NCBI GenBank assembly: GCA_964430665.1
Contig: CAYSFC010000001.1
Location: forward strand, 34,474 to 98,473
DNA length: 64,000 nucleotides
Origin: JAQUYS01 sp964430665
Lineage (GTDB): Archaea; Nanobdellota; Nanobdellia; Woesearchaeales; SKGA01
Direction of reading: 5' to 3'
The notes below the pieces were generated by a model that saw only the letters and a list, made by a program, of their open reading frames with translations, had not been told where the DNA came from and did no database searches. Below are positions 62,727 to 64,000 of the stretch, piece by piece. A program made the translations under genes and the position numbers. Each line of letters begins with the position of its first letter. The stretch's first letter is position 1.

Positions 62727-63155
62727 ATGGAAAAAAACGAAATTTTCAAATATGTTAAAAAAGCAGGCATTTTCAAAAATCCTTATGATTTTGAGGAGTT
62801 TATGCACAATTTAGTGGATGGTTATCAAATGCCTGTTGTGTTTTGTCCAAAGAATTTAAATTCTAATAAAACATCAAATTGGAAAGTTGATTTATTGGAT
62901 TCTTCGAGACCAGAATATGTTGGTCAAGTTAATCGTTTTTTTGAGAGTTTAGATGCATATAAAAGATATTATGATGAAACTGGAGATTTTGAAGGAAAAG
63001 TTAAGTGTAGTTTAAAAGATCCTGAAAAAGATAAAGGAACGTTTTTAAAACTAAGTATGAGAAATAGTGAAGAAAGTATTGAAATGAAACTAGAATGTTC
63101 TAAGCTTCCTTCAATAAATATTCCTGCATACAAAGTAAAATATAATTATGGTTGA
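62727..63155 (+). CDS. Hypothetical protein
   Basis: 142 residues, mixed alpha/beta, acidic, without signal or membrane segment. Segments such as FKNPYDFEEFMHNLVDGYQMP and RFFESLDAYKRYYDETGDFE have no recognised motif. It lies 44 bp before the SPL-type radical SAM gene on the same strand, but that gene has its own TATA-like TTTATATATTTTG, so a shared transcript is uncertain. Confidence 0.6.
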   Translation: MEKNEIFKYVKKAGIFKNPYDFEEFMHNLVDGYQMPVVFCPKNLNSNKTSNWKVDLLDSSRPEYVGQVNRFFESLDAYKRYYDETGDFEGKVKCSLKDPEKDKGTFLKLSMRNSEESIEMKLECSKLPSINIPAYKVKYNYG

Positions 63156-63199
63156 TTTTCTTAAGAATAATTTATATATTTTGAGAGTTTACCAAATTT

Positions 63200-63994
63200 A
63201 TGAATATAAAAGAAATAAATGCAAAATCAATTATAACTAAAAGCCAATTACCTGAAGTAGAATGGGTTTTAAATCCTTACATTGGTTGTTCTCATGGTTG
63301 TATTTATTGTTATGCAGATTTTATGAAAAGATTTACTAACCACACAGAAGATTGGGGAACTTTTGTTGATGTGAAAATTAATTCTCCAGAATTAACTAAA
63401 AATGTTAAAGGTTCAGTTCTATTTTCTTCAGTTACAGATCCATATCAAGCTATTGAAGGAAAATATAAAATTACAAGAGAATGTTTAAAAAAATTAACTG
63501 AAACAGATGTTGAAGTTTTAACAAAATCTCATTTAGTAACACGAGACATTGATATATTTAAGAAGTTTAGAAAAATAAAAGTTGGAATGTCTTTAGGTGT
63601 TTTAGACGATAATGTCGCAAGAAAAATTGAACCTTTTGTCTCTTCACCTTCTAAAAGAATCGAGGCTTTGAAGGAATTGTTTTCGAATGGAATTTACACT
63701 TATTGTTTTGTTTCTCCAATTTTTCCTGAGATTTCTGAAGTTGAAGAAATAATTGATGCTGTAAAATATTTTGTGAATGAAATTTGGTTTGAAAATTTAA
63801 ATATTCGTGGAAATAATCGTTTGAGAATTCTGAATTTCATTAAAGAACATGATGAATCTTTATTAGACTTGTATAGAAATATTTCTGATTCTTATTGGGA
63901 AAGAGTTAAAGAAAAAATTGTTAAAAAATGTGAAAAAGAAAAAATAAAATATAAAATATTTTTTCATCATGGAAAAGTTAAAAATAAAATTTAA
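63200..63994 (+). CDS. Radical SAM protein, spore photoproduct lyase-like
   Basis: 264 residues. Standard cluster CSHGCIYCYA (Cys30, 34, 37) and the SPL-family SSVTDPYQAIEGKYKITRECL. Archaeal SPL-like proteins are uncharacterised; the family name comes from DNA photolesion repair. The stop falls 6 bases before the window end. Confidence 0.88.
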   Translation: MNIKEINAKSIITKSQLPEVEWVLNPYIGCSHGCIYCYADFMKRFTNHTEDWGTFVDVKINSPELTKNVKGSVLFSSVTDPYQAIEGKYKITRECLKKLTETDVEVLTKSHLVTRDIDIFKKFRKIKVGMSLGVLDDNVARKIEPFVSSPSKRIEALKELFSNGIYTYCFVSPIFPEISEVEEIIDAVKYFVNEIWFENLNIRGNNRLRILNFIKEHDESLLDLYRNISDSYWERVKEKIVKKCEKEKIKYKIFFHHGKVKNKI

Positions 63995-64000
63995 TTTATT

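Overview
The window is a strongly AT-rich archaeal chromosome fragment, most likely from a DPANN archaeon of the Woesearchaeota/Pacearchaeota type. This rests on archaeal-only genes (ribosomal eS1 and eL41, aIF5B, FttA/aCPSF1, PolB with a C-terminal PIP box, GatD/GatE, proteasome beta, deoxyhypusine synthase, archaeal CMP kinase). It also rests on TATA boxes about 26 bp before start codons (leaderless transcripts), GGTG/GAGG ribosome-binding sites inside operons, intron-bearing tRNA genes, and a pilus/secretion operon of archaeal type. The lineage is inferred from gene content and composition; no search was run.

Layout. 1-6.4 kb: the end of topoisomerase I, a Lys/Ala-rich basic protein, a RecJ-like DHH phosphoesterase, a stand-alone N-terminal piece of Dph2, the eL41-eS1 pair and three tRNA genes (Glu, Ile, Gly). 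6.5-13.2 kb: a UbiB-like kinase, then envelope proteins (double-thioredoxin protein, SpoIIM-like protein, lipoproteins, Ig-like surface lipoprotein) and a winged-helix regulator. 13.3-18.3 kb: tRNA-Arg(GCG), SepF, then a plus-strand operon (phosphoglycerate mutase, VTT membrane protein, two PRC-barrel proteins, selenouridine synthase). 18.2-24.9 kb: HD hydrolase, Fic protein, Nudix, stomatin, rhomboid, aIF5B. 24.9-32 kb: two minus-strand units for a type IV pilus-like machine. 32-43 kb: PolB, a paralogous DPANN-type pair, radical SAM, FttA, proteasome, tRNA-Ser, CMP kinase, M18 aminopeptidase. 43-55 kb: tRNA-Arg(TCT), PurM, a permease-methyltransferase fusion, RNase D, GdhA, ProS, Adk, TruD, tRNA-Arg(CCT). 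55-64 kb: flippase-like protein, GatE/GatD, a second Lys/Ala-rich protein, the agmatine/putrescine/hypusine operon, an SPL-type radical SAM protein.

The most unusual content is in and around the tRNA genes. tRNA-Arg(CCT) reads as a three-intron gene (D-loop, anticodon loop, T-loop), and tRNA-Arg(TCT) has a D-loop intron at the same place. An Ile tRNA carries a UAU anticodon. Downstream of three tRNA genes lies a short repeated element bracketed by copies of that tRNA's own 3' end. Three divergent gene pairs share one palindromic TATA box about equidistant from both starts. The two runs of 100 N are each flanked by identical 55-bp sequences and look like unmerged contig overlaps, not missing DNA. 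No stretch over 300 bases lacks a gene, RNA or repeat.
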